Positions 28,499 through 38,879 of a stretch of DNA of 64,000 nucleotides are shown here, piece after piece. Numbering within the stretch: the stretch's first letter is position 1; the number at the start of each line of letters is the position of its first letter. The stretch is from Oscillospiraceae bacterium (GTDB lineage Bacteria; Bacillota; Clostridia; Oscillospirales; Oscillospiraceae): positions 62,001-126,000 of the forward strand of contig WQXS01000003.1 in NCBI GenBank assembly GCA_009784725.1. Reading direction: 5' to 3'. The notes beneath the pieces were generated by a model. The model was given only the letters and a program-made list of their open reading frames with translations, searched no databases and was not told where the DNA came from. Made by a program: the position numbers and the translations under genes.

Positions 28499-29488
28499 GT
28501 GTTTATGAAGAAGCGTATATTTATCAGTTTTTTTGTTCTGGTTTTGCTTTGTGTGCTGATGCTTACGGCGTCGGTGAGTATTATTGTTTATAATGCAACG
28601 AGGGTCAGAGAGATTACTTCGATTAAAGACAGGGCAAATCTTGTTGCGGAGATTCTTAATAATGCCGTGGAGCAGAATCTTTCTTTTAATTATTCCAACT
28701 TCAATGCCGATGCTGCAAGAATAACTATAATTTCATATGACGGCACGGTTTTGCTTGATAACAAAGCAAATCCGGCAACTCTTGAAAATCACGCTGACCG
28801 TGAAGAGTTTAAGGAAGCTCTGGAAAACGGTTGGGGAGAGTCAATGAGATTTTCCGCAACAAACAACACCGACACATATTATTATGCAATCAGGCTGAGC
28901 AGCGGCAACGTACTGCGGATATCAAAAACCGTCGACAGGATTACGGGAGTATTTACCGATGTACTTCTTTCTTTGACGGGTATCACAATAACCGTTTTAA
29001 TAATTGCAGGTATCCTTGCAGGCAGGCTGACAAAAAGTATTATCAATCCGCTAAATAACATCGATTTCGATACGGATAACCCGCCGGCATACGATGAGCT
29101 TTCGCCGTTTATGCGAAAAATAGACCGGCAAAAGTCCGAAATAGCAAATCAGGTTACCATGCTCAAAAACCGTGCGGAAACGATTGATGCAATCACAGGC
29201 AGCATGAAAGAGGGGCTTGTACTCATGGATAAAGACGGGATAATGCTGTCCGTAAATAAAAGTGCAACCGGCATTCTGGGCGGAGATAATCTTGTCGGAA
29301 TGAACATTTTGCATGTAAATCGTGATGCCGGATTCCAAAAAGGTGTTGAAGAATGTCTTTCAGGGAAGAACATTGAAATTGCATTTAATAAAGACGGTAA
29401 AAGCTATAATGTCTTTTTCAGCCCGGTCCATGATTATGAAATAACAGGCGGTGTTATTCTTTTCTGTGACAGCAAGGAAAAGAGCTAA
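28499..29488 (+). CDS. PhoR-like membrane sensor (TM + extracytoplasmic + TM + PAS) lacking a kinase domain
   Basis: N-terminal TM; DKDGIMLSVNKSATGILGGDNLVGMNIL PAS; stop at 29488, before any HisKA/HATPase region. Confidence 0.75.
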   Translation: MFMKKRIFISFFVLVLLCVLMLTASVSIIVYNATRVREITSIKDRANLVAEILNNAVEQNLSFNYSNFNADAARITIISYDGTVLLDNKANPATLENHADREEFKEALENGWGESMRFSATNNTDTYYYAIRLSSGNVLRISKTVDRITGVFTDVLLSLTGITITVLIIAGILAGRLTKSIINPLNNIDFDTDNPPAYDELSPFMRKIDRQKSEIANQVTMLKNRAETIDAITGSMKEGLVLMDKDGIMLSVNKSATGILGGDNLVGMNILHVNRDAGFQKGVEECLSGKNIEIAFNKDGKSYNVFFSPVHDYEITGGVILFCDSKEKS

Positions 29489-29687
29489 GCGTAATCAATA
29501 ACAAACATAAATTTCATAAAAAAAGCAAATGAAAAATCAAAACTTCCCCATAACAAAAAAAGAGAACCAAAACGCACCTTTTTTATTGATAATTACCACT
29601 GTTATTTTTACAGTATAATGATATGATGATGACGATATTTTTGCGATACTTAACAACTTGTTTACATAAAAACATAGGCAGGTAGCT

Positions 29688-30473
29688 GTGACAGAAACAA
29701 AGCCGAAAATTAAAATAAGAACCGTAGACCTGAATCTGCACTACGGTTCATTCCATGCGCTTGAGGATATAACAATGGATATCGAAGAGTGTAAAATTAC
29801 CGCAATTATCGGACCGTCGGGTTGCGGCAAGTCCACACTTCTGCGTGTTTTCAACCGCATGAATGACTTAATCCCTTCGTGTAAAACAACAGGTGAGATT
29901 TTATTGGATGAAAAGCCGATTTACGGAAAAAATATTGATGTCGTTGAGCACAGAAAAAAAGTCGGAATGGTTTTTCAAAAACCGAACGTTTTTCCGATGA
30001 GTATTTATGAAAATATAACTATTGCACCGAAACGGCACGGAATTAAAAGCAGAAGACGTCTTGATGAAACAGTCGAGCGGAGCCTTAAACAGGTTGCACT
30101 TTGGGATGAAGTCAAAGACGACCTCGGCAAATCCGCACAGGAGCTGCCCGCAGGCGCACAGCAGCGTTTATGCATTGCAAGAGCCGTAGCGGTTGAGCCC
30201 GATGTAATTTTGATGGATGAATCATGCAGCGCTCTTGACCCCGAGTCAACTATGAAAATCGAAGAGCTTATGTTTGAACTCGTTAAAAAATACACAATTA
30301 TTATTGTCACACACAGTATGGAGCAAGCCCGGCGTGTTTCTGATATGTCGGCTTTTATTATGCTCAATAAAAATCTTGTGGGTTCGTTACACGAGTACGG
30401 CCCGACTCTTGATTTATTCTCCAAACCGAAAAGTACGGTAACAGAGGACTATATTACCGGAAGATTCGGATAG
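29688..30473 (+). CDS. pstB: phosphate ABC transporter ATP-binding protein, copy 1 (degenerate signature motif)
   Basis: [73 protein letters not shown] end. Confidence 0.93.
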   Translation: MTETKPKIKIRTVDLNLHYGSFHALEDITMDIEECKITAIIGPSGCGKSTLLRVFNRMNDLIPSCKTTGEILLDEKPIYGKNIDVVEHRKKVGMVFQKPNVFPMSIYENITIAPKRHGIKSRRRLDETVERSLKQVALWDEVKDDLGKSAQELPAGAQQRLCIARAVAVEPDVILMDESCSALDPESTMKIEELMFELVKKYTIIIVTHSMEQARRVSDMSAFIMLNKNLVGSLHEYGPTLDLFSKPKSTVTEDYITGRFG

Positions 30474-30488
30474 AAAGGTACAGACCAA

Positions 30489-31292
30489 ATGAGGCTTACC
30501 GTTTTAATTTTATTAATTTTATCGGTATTTACACTCACCGCATGCAGTTCGGGAGCGGGAAATACCGTTATCGTTGCAGGCTCCACATCGGTTCAACCGT
30601 ATGCCGAAGTACTTGCGGAAAATTATTCAATAATTTTCCCTGACCGTGCAGTTGATATTCAAGGCGGAGGGTCTTCTACCGGAATAAGAGCGGCACAATC
30701 GGGGACGGCAGATATCGGAATGTCTTCACGTGAGCTTACCGAAGAAGAACAGGAAATGTGGAATATAGTAATTGCAAAGGACGGACTTGTTTTAATCGTG
30801 CATCCGCAAAATCCGGTTAACGGTCTTACACTTGAGCAGGTACGAAGGATTTATACGGGAGATGTGACAAACTGGCTTGAGGTAGGCGGAGCAGACAGAC
30901 GCATTCATGTTATCACCAGGGAAGAAGGCTCCGGTACACGGGGAGCATTTGAAGATATGCTTATGGAAAACAACCTTATAACGTCACGTGCAATAGTCCA
31001 AAATACAAACGGTTCGGTCAGGCAGCTTGTAAGCAATGACATCGATTCAATAGGATTTCTGTCACTCGGTCTTGCAGACCAAAGTGTCAAAGCGCTTGAG
31101 CTTGACGGCGTTGCACCGACATGGAATAACGTAATGCTTGGTGATTATACGCTGTTTCGGCAATTTTACTTCGTATCGGCAGAAAAACCGTCAGATTATG
31201 TTAAACTGTTTATTGATTTTGCTCTGTCCGAAGAAGGGCAGCGTCTTCTTATGCTTGAGGGTTTAATTACCGACATGAAAGAGGCAGAATAA
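30489..31292 (+). CDS. pstS: phosphate-binding lipoprotein
   Basis: Lipobox LTAC; IVAGSTSVQPYAEVL; REEGSGTRGAFED. Confidence 0.92.
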   Translation: MRLTVLILLILSVFTLTACSSGAGNTVIVAGSTSVQPYAEVLAENYSIIFPDRAVDIQGGGSSTGIRAAQSGTADIGMSSRELTEEEQEMWNIVIAKDGLVLIVHPQNPVNGLTLEQVRRIYTGDVTNWLEVGGADRRIHVITREEGSGTRGAFEDMLMENNLITSRAIVQNTNGSVRQLVSNDIDSIGFLSLGLADQSVKALELDGVAPTWNNVMLGDYTLFRQFYFVSAEKPSDYVKLFIDFALSEEGQRLLMLEGLITDMKEAE

Positions 31293-32149
31293 TGAAAAAA
31301 ACTTTTAAGGACAAACTGTCAGAACGTATATTTCTCGCACTTGCGCTTTCTTCAATATCTGCGCTTGCTCTTATAACGGTATTTATTATTATTCAAGGAG
31401 CACCGATAATCGGAAGTGTCGGTATTTTCAATTTTATTTTCGGAATGACATGGGCACCGAGCCAGGGTGAATTCGGAATATTCCCCATGATTGTCGGAAC
31501 TCTTGCGGTTACACTCGGAGCAATGGTTCTTGGAGTACCAATCGGTATCTGCAGTGCGGTTTTCCTCGCAGAATTTGCACCCGTGCCTGTCCGTAATATG
31601 TTTCGTCCCGCAATTCAGCTGCTCGCAGGTATTCCGTCGGTTGTATACGGATTTTGGGGGCTTATATTTATCGTTCCTCTTATACGCGATTACCTTGGCG
31701 GACCGGGGCTCAGTATTCTCGCAGGGTCGATTGTACTTGCGATTATGATTCTTCCGACGGTAATAAGCATAACGGAGGTATCGATAATCGCATTGCCGAG
31801 GACATATAAAGAGGGTGCGCTTGCACTCGGCATGTCACACTGGCAGGCGATATATTCCGTTCAGCTGCCGGCAGCGAAGTCCGGCATTGTTGCAGCGGTA
31901 ATACTCGGAACAGGCCGTGCAATAGGTGAAACAATGGCAGTTATAATGGTACTCGGAAATGCGCCTGCTCTGCCGAGGTCCATCCTTGACCCTGTCAGAA
32001 CACTTACAACAAACATCGGCATTGAAATGGGTTATGCAACAGGAGACCACAGGCAGGCATTGTTTGCGACCGGAATTGTACTCTTCATTTTAATAATGAC
32101 ATTAAATATCACAGCGCAATATATTACACGAAAGAAAAAACAAAAGTAA
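31292..32149 (+). CDS. pstC: phosphate ABC transporter permease
   Basis: Polytopic; AVFLAEFAPVPVRN, AGIPSVVYGFWGL, GRAIGETMAVIMV. Confidence 0.92.
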   Translation: MKKTFKDKLSERIFLALALSSISALALITVFIIIQGAPIIGSVGIFNFIFGMTWAPSQGEFGIFPMIVGTLAVTLGAMVLGVPIGICSAVFLAEFAPVPVRNMFRPAIQLLAGIPSVVYGFWGLIFIVPLIRDYLGGPGLSILAGSIVLAIMILPTVISITEVSIIALPRTYKEGALALGMSHWQAIYSVQLPAAKSGIVAAVILGTGRAIGETMAVIMVLGNAPALPRSILDPVRTLTTNIGIEMGYATGDHRQALFATGIVLFILIMTLNITAQYITRKKKQK

Positions 32150-32252
32150 TTTGGGGTTAAGCAATACAGTGCAAGATAAAAGCTAACAATCAGAACAAAT
32201 AAATAATACCCGGCAAGACCCGGTAAAGCAAAACGAAAGGAAACCTCGAACA

Positions 32253-33080
32253 ATGAAACTAAGCACACGCTCCGGTGAAAGGATAGCAAAAATCCTAATT
32301 TGGACAGCCGCTGTTTTTGTACTTGCCGTGCTTTTATTCATCATTATTTACATACTCGCAAGAGGTATTCCCGTTATCAGCTGGAGCTTTCTGACAGAAA
32401 TGCCCCGAAGCATGGGACGGGAGGGAGGCATTGCCTCAGCCGTTGTCGGTACACTGCTTGTTACAACAGTCGCAATTTTGATTGCAGCACCTTTTGGAAT
32501 CGGCACGGCATTTTATCTTGCCGAATACACAAAAGAGGGTGTTATCACAAGAATTATTCGCTTTTGCGCAGAGTCGCTTGCAGGAATCCCTTCAATTGTA
32601 TACGGCCTGTTCGGTTTCATCTTTTTCGTCATATATCTCAACCTCGGCTGGTCGGTATTGTCGGGCGGACTGACTCTTGCATTTATGATTTTGCCGACTA
32701 TAATACGAACCTCCGAGGAAGCGATTCTTGCCGTTCCGAAGATTTACCGTGAGGTCAGTTTTTCACTCAGCGCAACAAAAACTCAAACGATTTTCAAAGT
32801 AGTACTGCCATCGGCTCTTCGGGGTATAGCAAACGGAATAATTCTGGGACTCGGACGCTGTATTGCCGAAACAGCAGCAGTAATGCTTACAGCAGGTTCT
32901 GCTCTGCGGATGGCTTTTTCACTTTTCGATTCGACAAGAACAATGGCGGTTCATTTCTATATTCTTGCAGTCGAAGGGATTTCAATGGAAAATGCTTACG
33001 GCACAGCCGCACTGTTGATTATATTGATTTTCCTGATTAACGTTGTATTTAATGCGCTGGTAAACCGTTTTGTAAGATAA
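32253..33080 (+). CDS. pstA: phosphate ABC transporter permease
   Basis: FYLAEYTKEG, LAGIPSIVYGLFGF, GLGRCIAETAAVMLTAG. Confidence 0.92.
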   Translation: MKLSTRSGERIAKILIWTAAVFVLAVLLFIIIYILARGIPVISWSFLTEMPRSMGREGGIASAVVGTLLVTTVAILIAAPFGIGTAFYLAEYTKEGVITRIIRFCAESLAGIPSIVYGLFGFIFFVIYLNLGWSVLSGGLTLAFMILPTIIRTSEEAILAVPKIYREVSFSLSATKTQTIFKVVLPSALRGIANGIILGLGRCIAETAAVMLTAGSALRMAFSLFDSTRTMAVHFYILAVEGISMENAYGTAALLIILIFLINVVFNALVNRFVR

Positions 33081-33094
33081 ATAAGGAGTTTAAA

Positions 33095-33850
33095 GTGCAC
33101 AGTAAATTTGAAATCATCAATTTCAGCTTTTATTATAATGAAAAACGAGTGTTGAATTCGCTGAACCTGAACATCAGAGCGAATGAGATATTATCGGTTT
33201 TAGGTCCTGCAAACAGCGGGATAACAACCTTACTGCGGGCACTGAACCGATTGAGTGACCTTGACAGGGGTGTACGTTTTGAGGGTGATATTTTACTTGA
33301 CGGAAAGAGCATTTTTGCTCCCGATGTAAGTGCAACGGCACTTCGAAGACGTGTAGGCATGGTATTTGAAGTACCGACACCGCTTCCGATATCAATTTAC
33401 GAAAACATTGCATACGGATTAAAAGTTAACGGTAAGATGAGTAAAAACCAAATTTCGGAGCGTGTTGAATATGCCCTGCGAAAAGCCGCATTGTGGGACG
33501 AGGTCAAGGACAGGCAGCATATCCCCGCAATGTCGTTATCGGGCGGTCAGCAGCAACGTATGTGCATTGCACGTGTTATAGCCTTAAATCCGGAGGTTAT
33601 CCTGATTGACAGGTCATGCTCGGGACTCGACCCGATTTCCACGGCAAAATTTGAAGAGTCTCTTGTTGAACTCAAAGAACAGGTTACGGTTGTTCTTGCT
33701 CCGCATAATGTTCAGCAGGCGAGCCGAATATCGGACCGGATTGCATTTATACTGATGGGTGACCTGGTTGAGGAAGGTCCGTGTGAAAAAATCCTTACAA
33801 CCCCCGATGACAAAAGAACATATGACTATGTAACGGGCAGATTCGGATAA
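33095..33850 (+). CDS. pstB: phosphate ABC transporter ATP-binding protein, copy 2 (degenerate Walker A/B and Q-loop, intact signature)
   Basis: GPANSGITTLLR (no Lys), MVFEVPTPLPISIYENI, LSGGQQQRMCIARVIA, ILIDRSCSGLDPIST, APHNVQQA, TGRFG end. Confidence 0.92.
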   Translation: MHSKFEIINFSFYYNEKRVLNSLNLNIRANEILSVLGPANSGITTLLRALNRLSDLDRGVRFEGDILLDGKSIFAPDVSATALRRRVGMVFEVPTPLPISIYENIAYGLKVNGKMSKNQISERVEYALRKAALWDEVKDRQHIPAMSLSGGQQQRMCIARVIALNPEVILIDRSCSGLDPISTAKFEESLVELKEQVTVVLAPHNVQQASRISDRIAFILMGDLVEEGPCEKILTTPDDKRTYDYVTGRFG

Positions 33851-33903
33851 ACGTAAAACGCAACAGCAGTAAAATAACGATATGAAAGAAACGGAGGGAA
33901 TAG

Positions 33904-34572
33904 ATGAGAAGTAACTTTGACGAGCAGCTTAACCAGTTAAACGGAAAATTGGTTGAGATGGGAGCGATTGTAGAAAGAGCAATTGCAGACGCAAGTAAAG
34001 CTCTTATTGAACAAGACGAGGAGCTTGCGCAAAGAGTTATTGAAAATGATGACAACATAGACGATATGGAAGACCTGATTGAAGACATGTGCCAGAAAAT
34101 CATAATGCGGCAGCAGCCTATTGCCGGAGATTTACGGTTAATTCTTGCAGTGTCGAAAATTATTGTCGACCTTGAGCGTATCGGTGACCATGCCTCCGAT
34201 ATATCCGAGCTTGCGATTTTCCTCGCCGAAGGTAAGTCTATCGGAAAGCTTGAGCATATCCCGCAAATGGCGGAAGCAACACTGACAATGGTTACAAGGG
34301 CAATAGATGCTTTCGTAAGGAGCGACCTTGAGCTTGCAAAGGATGTAATCGATTACGACGATGTGGTTGATGATTTATTCACACTCGTTAAGGAAGATGC
34401 GATAAGACTCATTAAGTCTGACATCGACCAAAGCAGCCATGCGATAGACCTTATTATGATTGCAAAGTACTTTGAGCGTATCGGCGACCATGCAACAAAT
34501 GTGGCTGAGTGGGTCGTATTTTCAATGACCGGAGAAAACAAGCACGGTATTGCAGGGAGAAACAAGTCCTAA
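33904..34572 (+). CDS. phoU: phosphate signalling complex protein PhoU
   Basis: RSNFDEQLNQLNGKLVEMG; ERIGDHATNVAEWVVF. Confidence 0.95.
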   Translation: MRSNFDEQLNQLNGKLVEMGAIVERAIADASKALIEQDEELAQRVIENDDNIDDMEDLIEDMCQKIIMRQQPIAGDLRLILAVSKIIVDLERIGDHASDISELAIFLAEGKSIGKLEHIPQMAEATLTMVTRAIDAFVRSDLELAKDVIDYDDVVDDLFTLVKEDAIRLIKSDIDQSSHAIDLIMIAKYFERIGDHATNVAEWVVFSMTGENKHGIAGRNKS

Positions 34573-34625
34573 ATAACTGCTAACGGTTTAACATGAACCT
34601 GCAGGACAGTAATTATAGAACACAA

Positions 34626-34678
34626 AAAATGCGTTGATTTAAGTGATGTTTGACATTGCTTAAACATTAACGCATTTT
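34626..34678 (+). terminator. long hairpin, probable terminator of the pst-phoU operon
   Basis: AAAATGCGTT ... AACGCATTTT (10 bp) with inner TTTAAG/CTTAAA. Confidence 0.6.
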
Positions 34679-34748
34679 CTCTTGCTATAAAAATGCAAAT
34701 TAGATACAATAAAGCAACAGGATTTCACATTGAAAGGAAAATTTGAAC

Positions 34749-35285
34749 ATGGCAAATCTTAAAGGAACAAAAACAGAAAAAAACCTTATGGAAGCATTTG
34801 CCGATGAAAGCATCGTCAGAAACAAATACACTTTTTTTGCGACTCAAGCAAGGCGTGACGGTTATGAACAAATAGCAGCGGTCTTTGAAAGTGCAGCAAA
34901 TAACGAAATGGAGCATGCCAAGGTTTGGTTTAAGCTGCTGTGCGACGGCGGGTTTCCAAATACTGCTGACAACCTGAAGGACGCAATAAAAGGCGAAAAT
35001 TCCGAATGGACCGGTAAATACATAAAAATGGCGGAAACCGCACGCGAAGAAGGCTTTGACAACATTGCTTTTTTATTTAATGCCGTTGCCGATGTCGAAA
35101 AGGAACATGAGGAGCGGTATAAAAAACTTCTTCAAAGCATTGAGGACGGTTCGATATTTAATAAGTCGGAAAATGTAAGCTGGGTATGCAGAGTATGCGG
35201 GTATAAATCGGAAAGCGAAAGCCCGCCCGAGCAATGTCCCGTCTGCGAGCACCCCAAATCATATTTCGAGCAAAAGACATCATAA
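34749..35285 (+). CDS. rbr: rubrerythrin
   Basis: ExxH di-iron motifs plus C-terminal rubredoxin WVCRVCGY...[12 protein letters not shown]. Confidence 0.95.
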   Translation: MANLKGTKTEKNLMEAFADESIVRNKYTFFATQARRDGYEQIAAVFESAANNEMEHAKVWFKLLCDGGFPNTADNLKDAIKGENSEWTGKYIKMAETAREEGFDNIAFLFNAVADVEKEHEERYKKLLQSIEDGSIFNKSENVSWVCRVCGYKSESESPPEQCPVCEHPKSYFEQKTS

Positions 35286-35302
35286 GAAAGCGGTGATTTA
35301 AT

Positions 35303-36538
35303 ATGAAAATTCGCATGAATGAACTCATCCAGGCAATAGGAACAGCGCTCGACATAGTGGAGCATGAGCTGCTCGGAGCGAGTACATATCACGGAAAACG
35401 CATAGCGGTTCTGTCATCTCTTATGGCTAAGGAGTTAGACATGAGTGATGCGGAGATAAAAGCAATTTCTACATGTGCATTGTTTCACGACAATGCTCTG
35501 ACCGAGTATATCCGTTATAAGTTTTCAACAAATGAAAGAAAAATGGATTTCAGGCTGCATTGCGAGTACGGTCAGCGGAACATTGAAAAGATACCATTTG
35601 ATTTTGATATAAGCGGCCTTATTTTATACCACCATGAGCATCCCGACGGAAAAGGCCCGTTTAAGAAAAAAGATGGGGAGTTTCCCGTCGGAGCGGGAAT
35701 TATCGCAATTGCGGATATGATTGATGTTGAGCATCATCTTCAAAGGATTACGGCAGATAAAATCCCGCAAATCAAAGCCGAAGTTGAAAAGCAATCGGGC
35801 ATACGTTTTACAAAAGAAGCTTCCGGTGCATTTCTTGCAATATTTAACGAGGATGTCCTGGAATCTCTTCGTGATGAAAATATTATAGAAACAGCTGCAA
35901 AAGTGTTACCTGTATGGGAAGTCGATATCGAGGGTGATGAGATAATAAACATTGCGGCTCTTGCTTCAAAAATAATCGACTATAAATCGCCTTTTACAAA
36001 AAAACACTCGGAGCAGATAGCAAACAGAGCCTGGTTAATGAGCGGTTATTACGGCTTCGACCAGCAAAAACGTGCAAAAGTCTATCTTGCAGCAGCACTT
36101 CATGACCTCGGCAAGCTTGCAACTCCGAATGAAATTCTCGATAAGCCCGCAAAACTTACCGATGATGAGTTTGAAATAATAAAAGCTCACGTAAAAGGAA
36201 CATATGACATGCTCAGCGGCATTACCGGATTTGAAGAGATCTGCCATTGGGCATCAAGCCATCATGAGAAACTGAACGGCTCGGGTTATCATTTCGGAAT
36301 TGATGAAAAAGAACTGGACTTTGTCGACCGCCTGCTTGCGTGTACCGATATTTATCAGGCAGTAAGTGAAGAAAGACCCTATCATGCAAGACGAAGCCAT
36401 GAGGAGACAATGCCGATTCTATGGAGCATGGCGGAAAAAGGTTTCATCGACAGTAAAATCGTAGACGATTTTGATACAGTCATGGCAATATACTCAAACA
36501 AGGACGTCCCACCCCCGGAGGTTGGTGCCAAAAACTGA
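35303..36538 (+). CDS. HD / HD-GYP-like phosphohydrolase
   Basis: Two HD modules; HDLGKLATPNEILDKPAKLTDDEF...HHEKLNGSGYH. Confidence 0.88.
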   Translation: MKIRMNELIQAIGTALDIVEHELLGASTYHGKRIAVLSSLMAKELDMSDAEIKAISTCALFHDNALTEYIRYKFSTNERKMDFRLHCEYGQRNIEKIPFDFDISGLILYHHEHPDGKGPFKKKDGEFPVGAGIIAIADMIDVEHHLQRITADKIPQIKAEVEKQSGIRFTKEASGAFLAIFNEDVLESLRDENIIETAAKVLPVWEVDIEGDEIINIAALASKIIDYKSPFTKKHSEQIANRAWLMSGYYGFDQQKRAKVYLAAALHDLGKLATPNEILDKPAKLTDDEFEIIKAHVKGTYDMLSGITGFEEICHWASSHHEKLNGSGYHFGIDEKELDFVDRLLACTDIYQAVSEERPYHARRSHEETMPILWSMAEKGFIDSKIVDDFDTVMAIYSNKDVPPPEVGAKN

Positions 36539-36569
36539 GATTATATTATAAGACAAGAGGTAATCAAAT

Positions 36570-37433
36570 ATGAAAAACATTAATTACATCAAAGTTAACG
36601 CAAAGGACGGAGCTGTAATCCCGGTTGTTACATTTAATATTGAAGATGCTGAAAAGAAAGGCGTTGTAATAATCAGTCACGGATTCGGCGAGCATGCGGA
36701 TTCTTATATTGAGTTTGCTGAGTTTTTATGGAAGGGTAATTATGCAAGCGTTATTATAGACCAGAGAGGTCACGGCAAACCTCCCGAAGGAGCAAAGCGC
36801 TGGCACGGGCAAATCCAGGACTATGAATGTTTTGTCGATGATATTGTCTCTGTAACCGCAGAAGTAAAGAAGATGGCACCGGACACACCGATAGCCTTGT
36901 ACGGTCACAGCATGGGCGGAAATATAATCGCAAACACATTGCTTAAAATCCCCCCGGAGCAGGTGAAGGAATATTCCTGCGCAATTCTTGAATCACCATG
37001 GTTTGAACTGACACCGCCTCTATCTCCGACAACCCGCAGTCTTGTCAGGTTTTTAAGCAAAGTTATGCCGAAATTCAGAATCCACAGAAAACTCAATCAT
37101 GAGAAAATTTCAAGTGACGAAGTAAAAAATAAAACCTATTCTGCAGACCCGTATTATCACGGCTTCATTTCCGTACGGATGCTTGACGGTATTATGAACG
37201 CCTGCGATTATGCACTCGGCAATGCCGAAAAACTGCCGGTTAAAACCTATCTTGCATATGCTTCAAACGAAGTGATTGTTTCGAATAAGGAAATGATAGA
37301 GTTTGCCGAAAAAGCAGGTGATATTGTAACTCTTAAAAAATATGAGTCAAACCATGCAATTCACAACGATATTAACCAAGTGCCTTACTGCGAGGATATA
37401 ATCGCATTTTTAGATGCAAACCTATCAAAGTAA
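36570..37433 (+). CDS. alpha/beta hydrolase (monoacylglycerol lipase-like)
   Basis: ISHGFGEHADSY, IIDQRGHGKPPEG, YGHSMGGNI. Confidence 0.9.
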   Translation: MKNINYIKVNAKDGAVIPVVTFNIEDAEKKGVVIISHGFGEHADSYIEFAEFLWKGNYASVIIDQRGHGKPPEGAKRWHGQIQDYECFVDDIVSVTAEVKKMAPDTPIALYGHSMGGNIIANTLLKIPPEQVKEYSCAILESPWFELTPPLSPTTRSLVRFLSKVMPKFRIHRKLNHEKISSDEVKNKTYSADPYYHGFISVRMLDGIMNACDYALGNAEKLPVKTYLAYASNEVIVSNKEMIEFAEKAGDIVTLKKYESNHAIHNDINQVPYCEDIIAFLDANLSK

Positions 37434-37445
37434 AGGAGTAAGCAC

Positions 37446-38879
37446 TTGATTGATGTAGCTGTTATAGGATGCGGAATCGTTGGTGCGGCATGTGCTTACG
37501 AGCTTTCGCACTATGACATTAAAATTACCGTTTTCGAGAGTGAAAACGATGTCGCTATGGGGACAACAAAAGCAAACAGCGCAATCATCCATGCGGGTTA
37601 TGACCCTTCACCCGGAACACTTATGGCAAAGCTCGACGTTGAAGGCGTAAAGCTTGCAAAGGAGCTGTGCGAAAAACTCGACATCCCGTACAGGCACTGC
37701 GGAGCGTTTGTCCTTGCATTAAACGATGACGAAGTCAATCTCGTTGAGCGTTTATATAACAGAGCAATCAAAAATGGTGTCGAAGAAGTTGCAATCTTAA
37801 ACAGAGAAGACGTTTTAAAGCTTGAACCGAATGTAAATAACAACGTAATAACAGCACTGCACGCACCCACGGCAATGATAGTTGACCCGTGGGAGTATAC
37901 GCTTGCACTTGCCGAAACTGCTGCCCGAAACAGTGCGGAGATTTTACTTGAACATAAAGTAACAAGAATCAATGAAATAAACGGCGGGTATGAAATCCAA
38001 ACAAGCAAGGGTGCTTTTGAAGCACGGACAATAATAAACGCAGCAGGGTTATATGCCGATGATATTCATAACATGATTGCAGAGCCGGAATTTACGATTA
38101 CACCTGCAAAAGGGGAATACTGGCTGCTCGATAAAAGCGAAGGGACAAGGGTAAATAGCGTTATCTTCCAATGCCCGTCAAAAGCGGGAAAAGGAGTGCT
38201 TGTGACTCCAACGGTTCACGGTAATTTAATGGTAGGCCCGGGCAATATATCGGCAGACTCAAAAGACGATGTATCAACAACAGCCGACGAACTTGAGTTT
38301 GTCAAGCAAACCGCAGGGAAATCGGTTCCGGGAATCGACTTTTCCGCAGTAATCCGCACATTTTCGGGAAATCGCGCACATACGGAAAATGATGATTTTA
38401 TTATTAAGGAAGTAAAACCGGGGTTTATCGACCTTGCAGGCATAAAATCACCCGGACTTACTGCCGCACCCGCAATTGCAAAAATGGCAGCGGAAATGCT
38501 TACCGGCAACGGAATGAGTTTAATTAATAAACAGGGTTTTATCGATTCTCGCAGGCATATAAGATTTAATAAACTCAATCCCGAAGAAAAATCCGCTGTT
38601 ATAAAGAAAAACCCCGCATACGGGCATGTGATCTGCCGCTGTGAAACCGTCACAGAGGGTGAAATACTTGATGCACTGGAATCACCGATACCGCCACGTT
38701 CAATTGATGCCGTAAAACGCAGAACAGGAGCGGGAATGGGACGCTGTCAGGGAGGGTTTTGCGGACCCCGAATACTTGAAATACTGGCAAAGCACTATAA
38801 ATGTGATTTTACGGATATATTGCAGGACAAAGCAGGAACATATATCCTGACCTCAAAAACCAAGGAAGACAATTTGTGA
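37446..38879 (+). CDS. FAD-dependent oxidoreductase, anaerobic glycerol-3-phosphate dehydrogenase-like, with C-terminal BFD-like [2Fe-2S] region
   Basis: DVAVIGCGIVGAACAYELSHYD; CRCETVTEGEI...KRRTGAGMGRCQGGFC. Confidence 0.88.
   Translation: MIDVAVIGCGIVGAACAYELSHYDIKITVFESENDVAMGTTKANSAIIHAGYDPSPGTLMAKLDVEGVKLAKELCEKLDIPYRHCGAFVLALNDDEVNLVERLYNRAIKNGVEEVAILNREDVLKLEPNVNNNVITALHAPTAMIVDPWEYTLALAETAARNSAEILLEHKVTRINEINGGYEIQTSKGAFEARTIINAAGLYADDIHNMIAEPEFTITPAKGEYWLLDKSEGTRVNSVIFQCPSKAGKGVLVTPTVHGNLMVGPGNISADSKDDVSTTADELEFVKQTAGKSVPGIDFSAVIRTFSGNRAHTENDDFIIKEVKPGFIDLAGIKSPGLTAAPAIAKMAAEMLTGNGMSLINKQGFIDSRRHIRFNKLNPEEKSAVIKKNPAYGHVICRCETVTEGEILDALESPIPPRSIDAVKRRTGAGMGRCQGGFCGPRILEILAKHYKCDFTDILQDKAGTYILTSKTKEDNL

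Noticed and set aside
32300-32752. 150-aa ORF in another frame of pstA
   Set aside because: Out-of-frame shadow of a clear permease gene, rich in Arg/Cys/His as expected from shifted frame.
33095-33850. PstB2 as a pseudogene
   Set aside because: Full-length open frame, in operon, intact LSGGQ, H-loop and conserved TGRFG end; losses are specific and complementary to PstB1.
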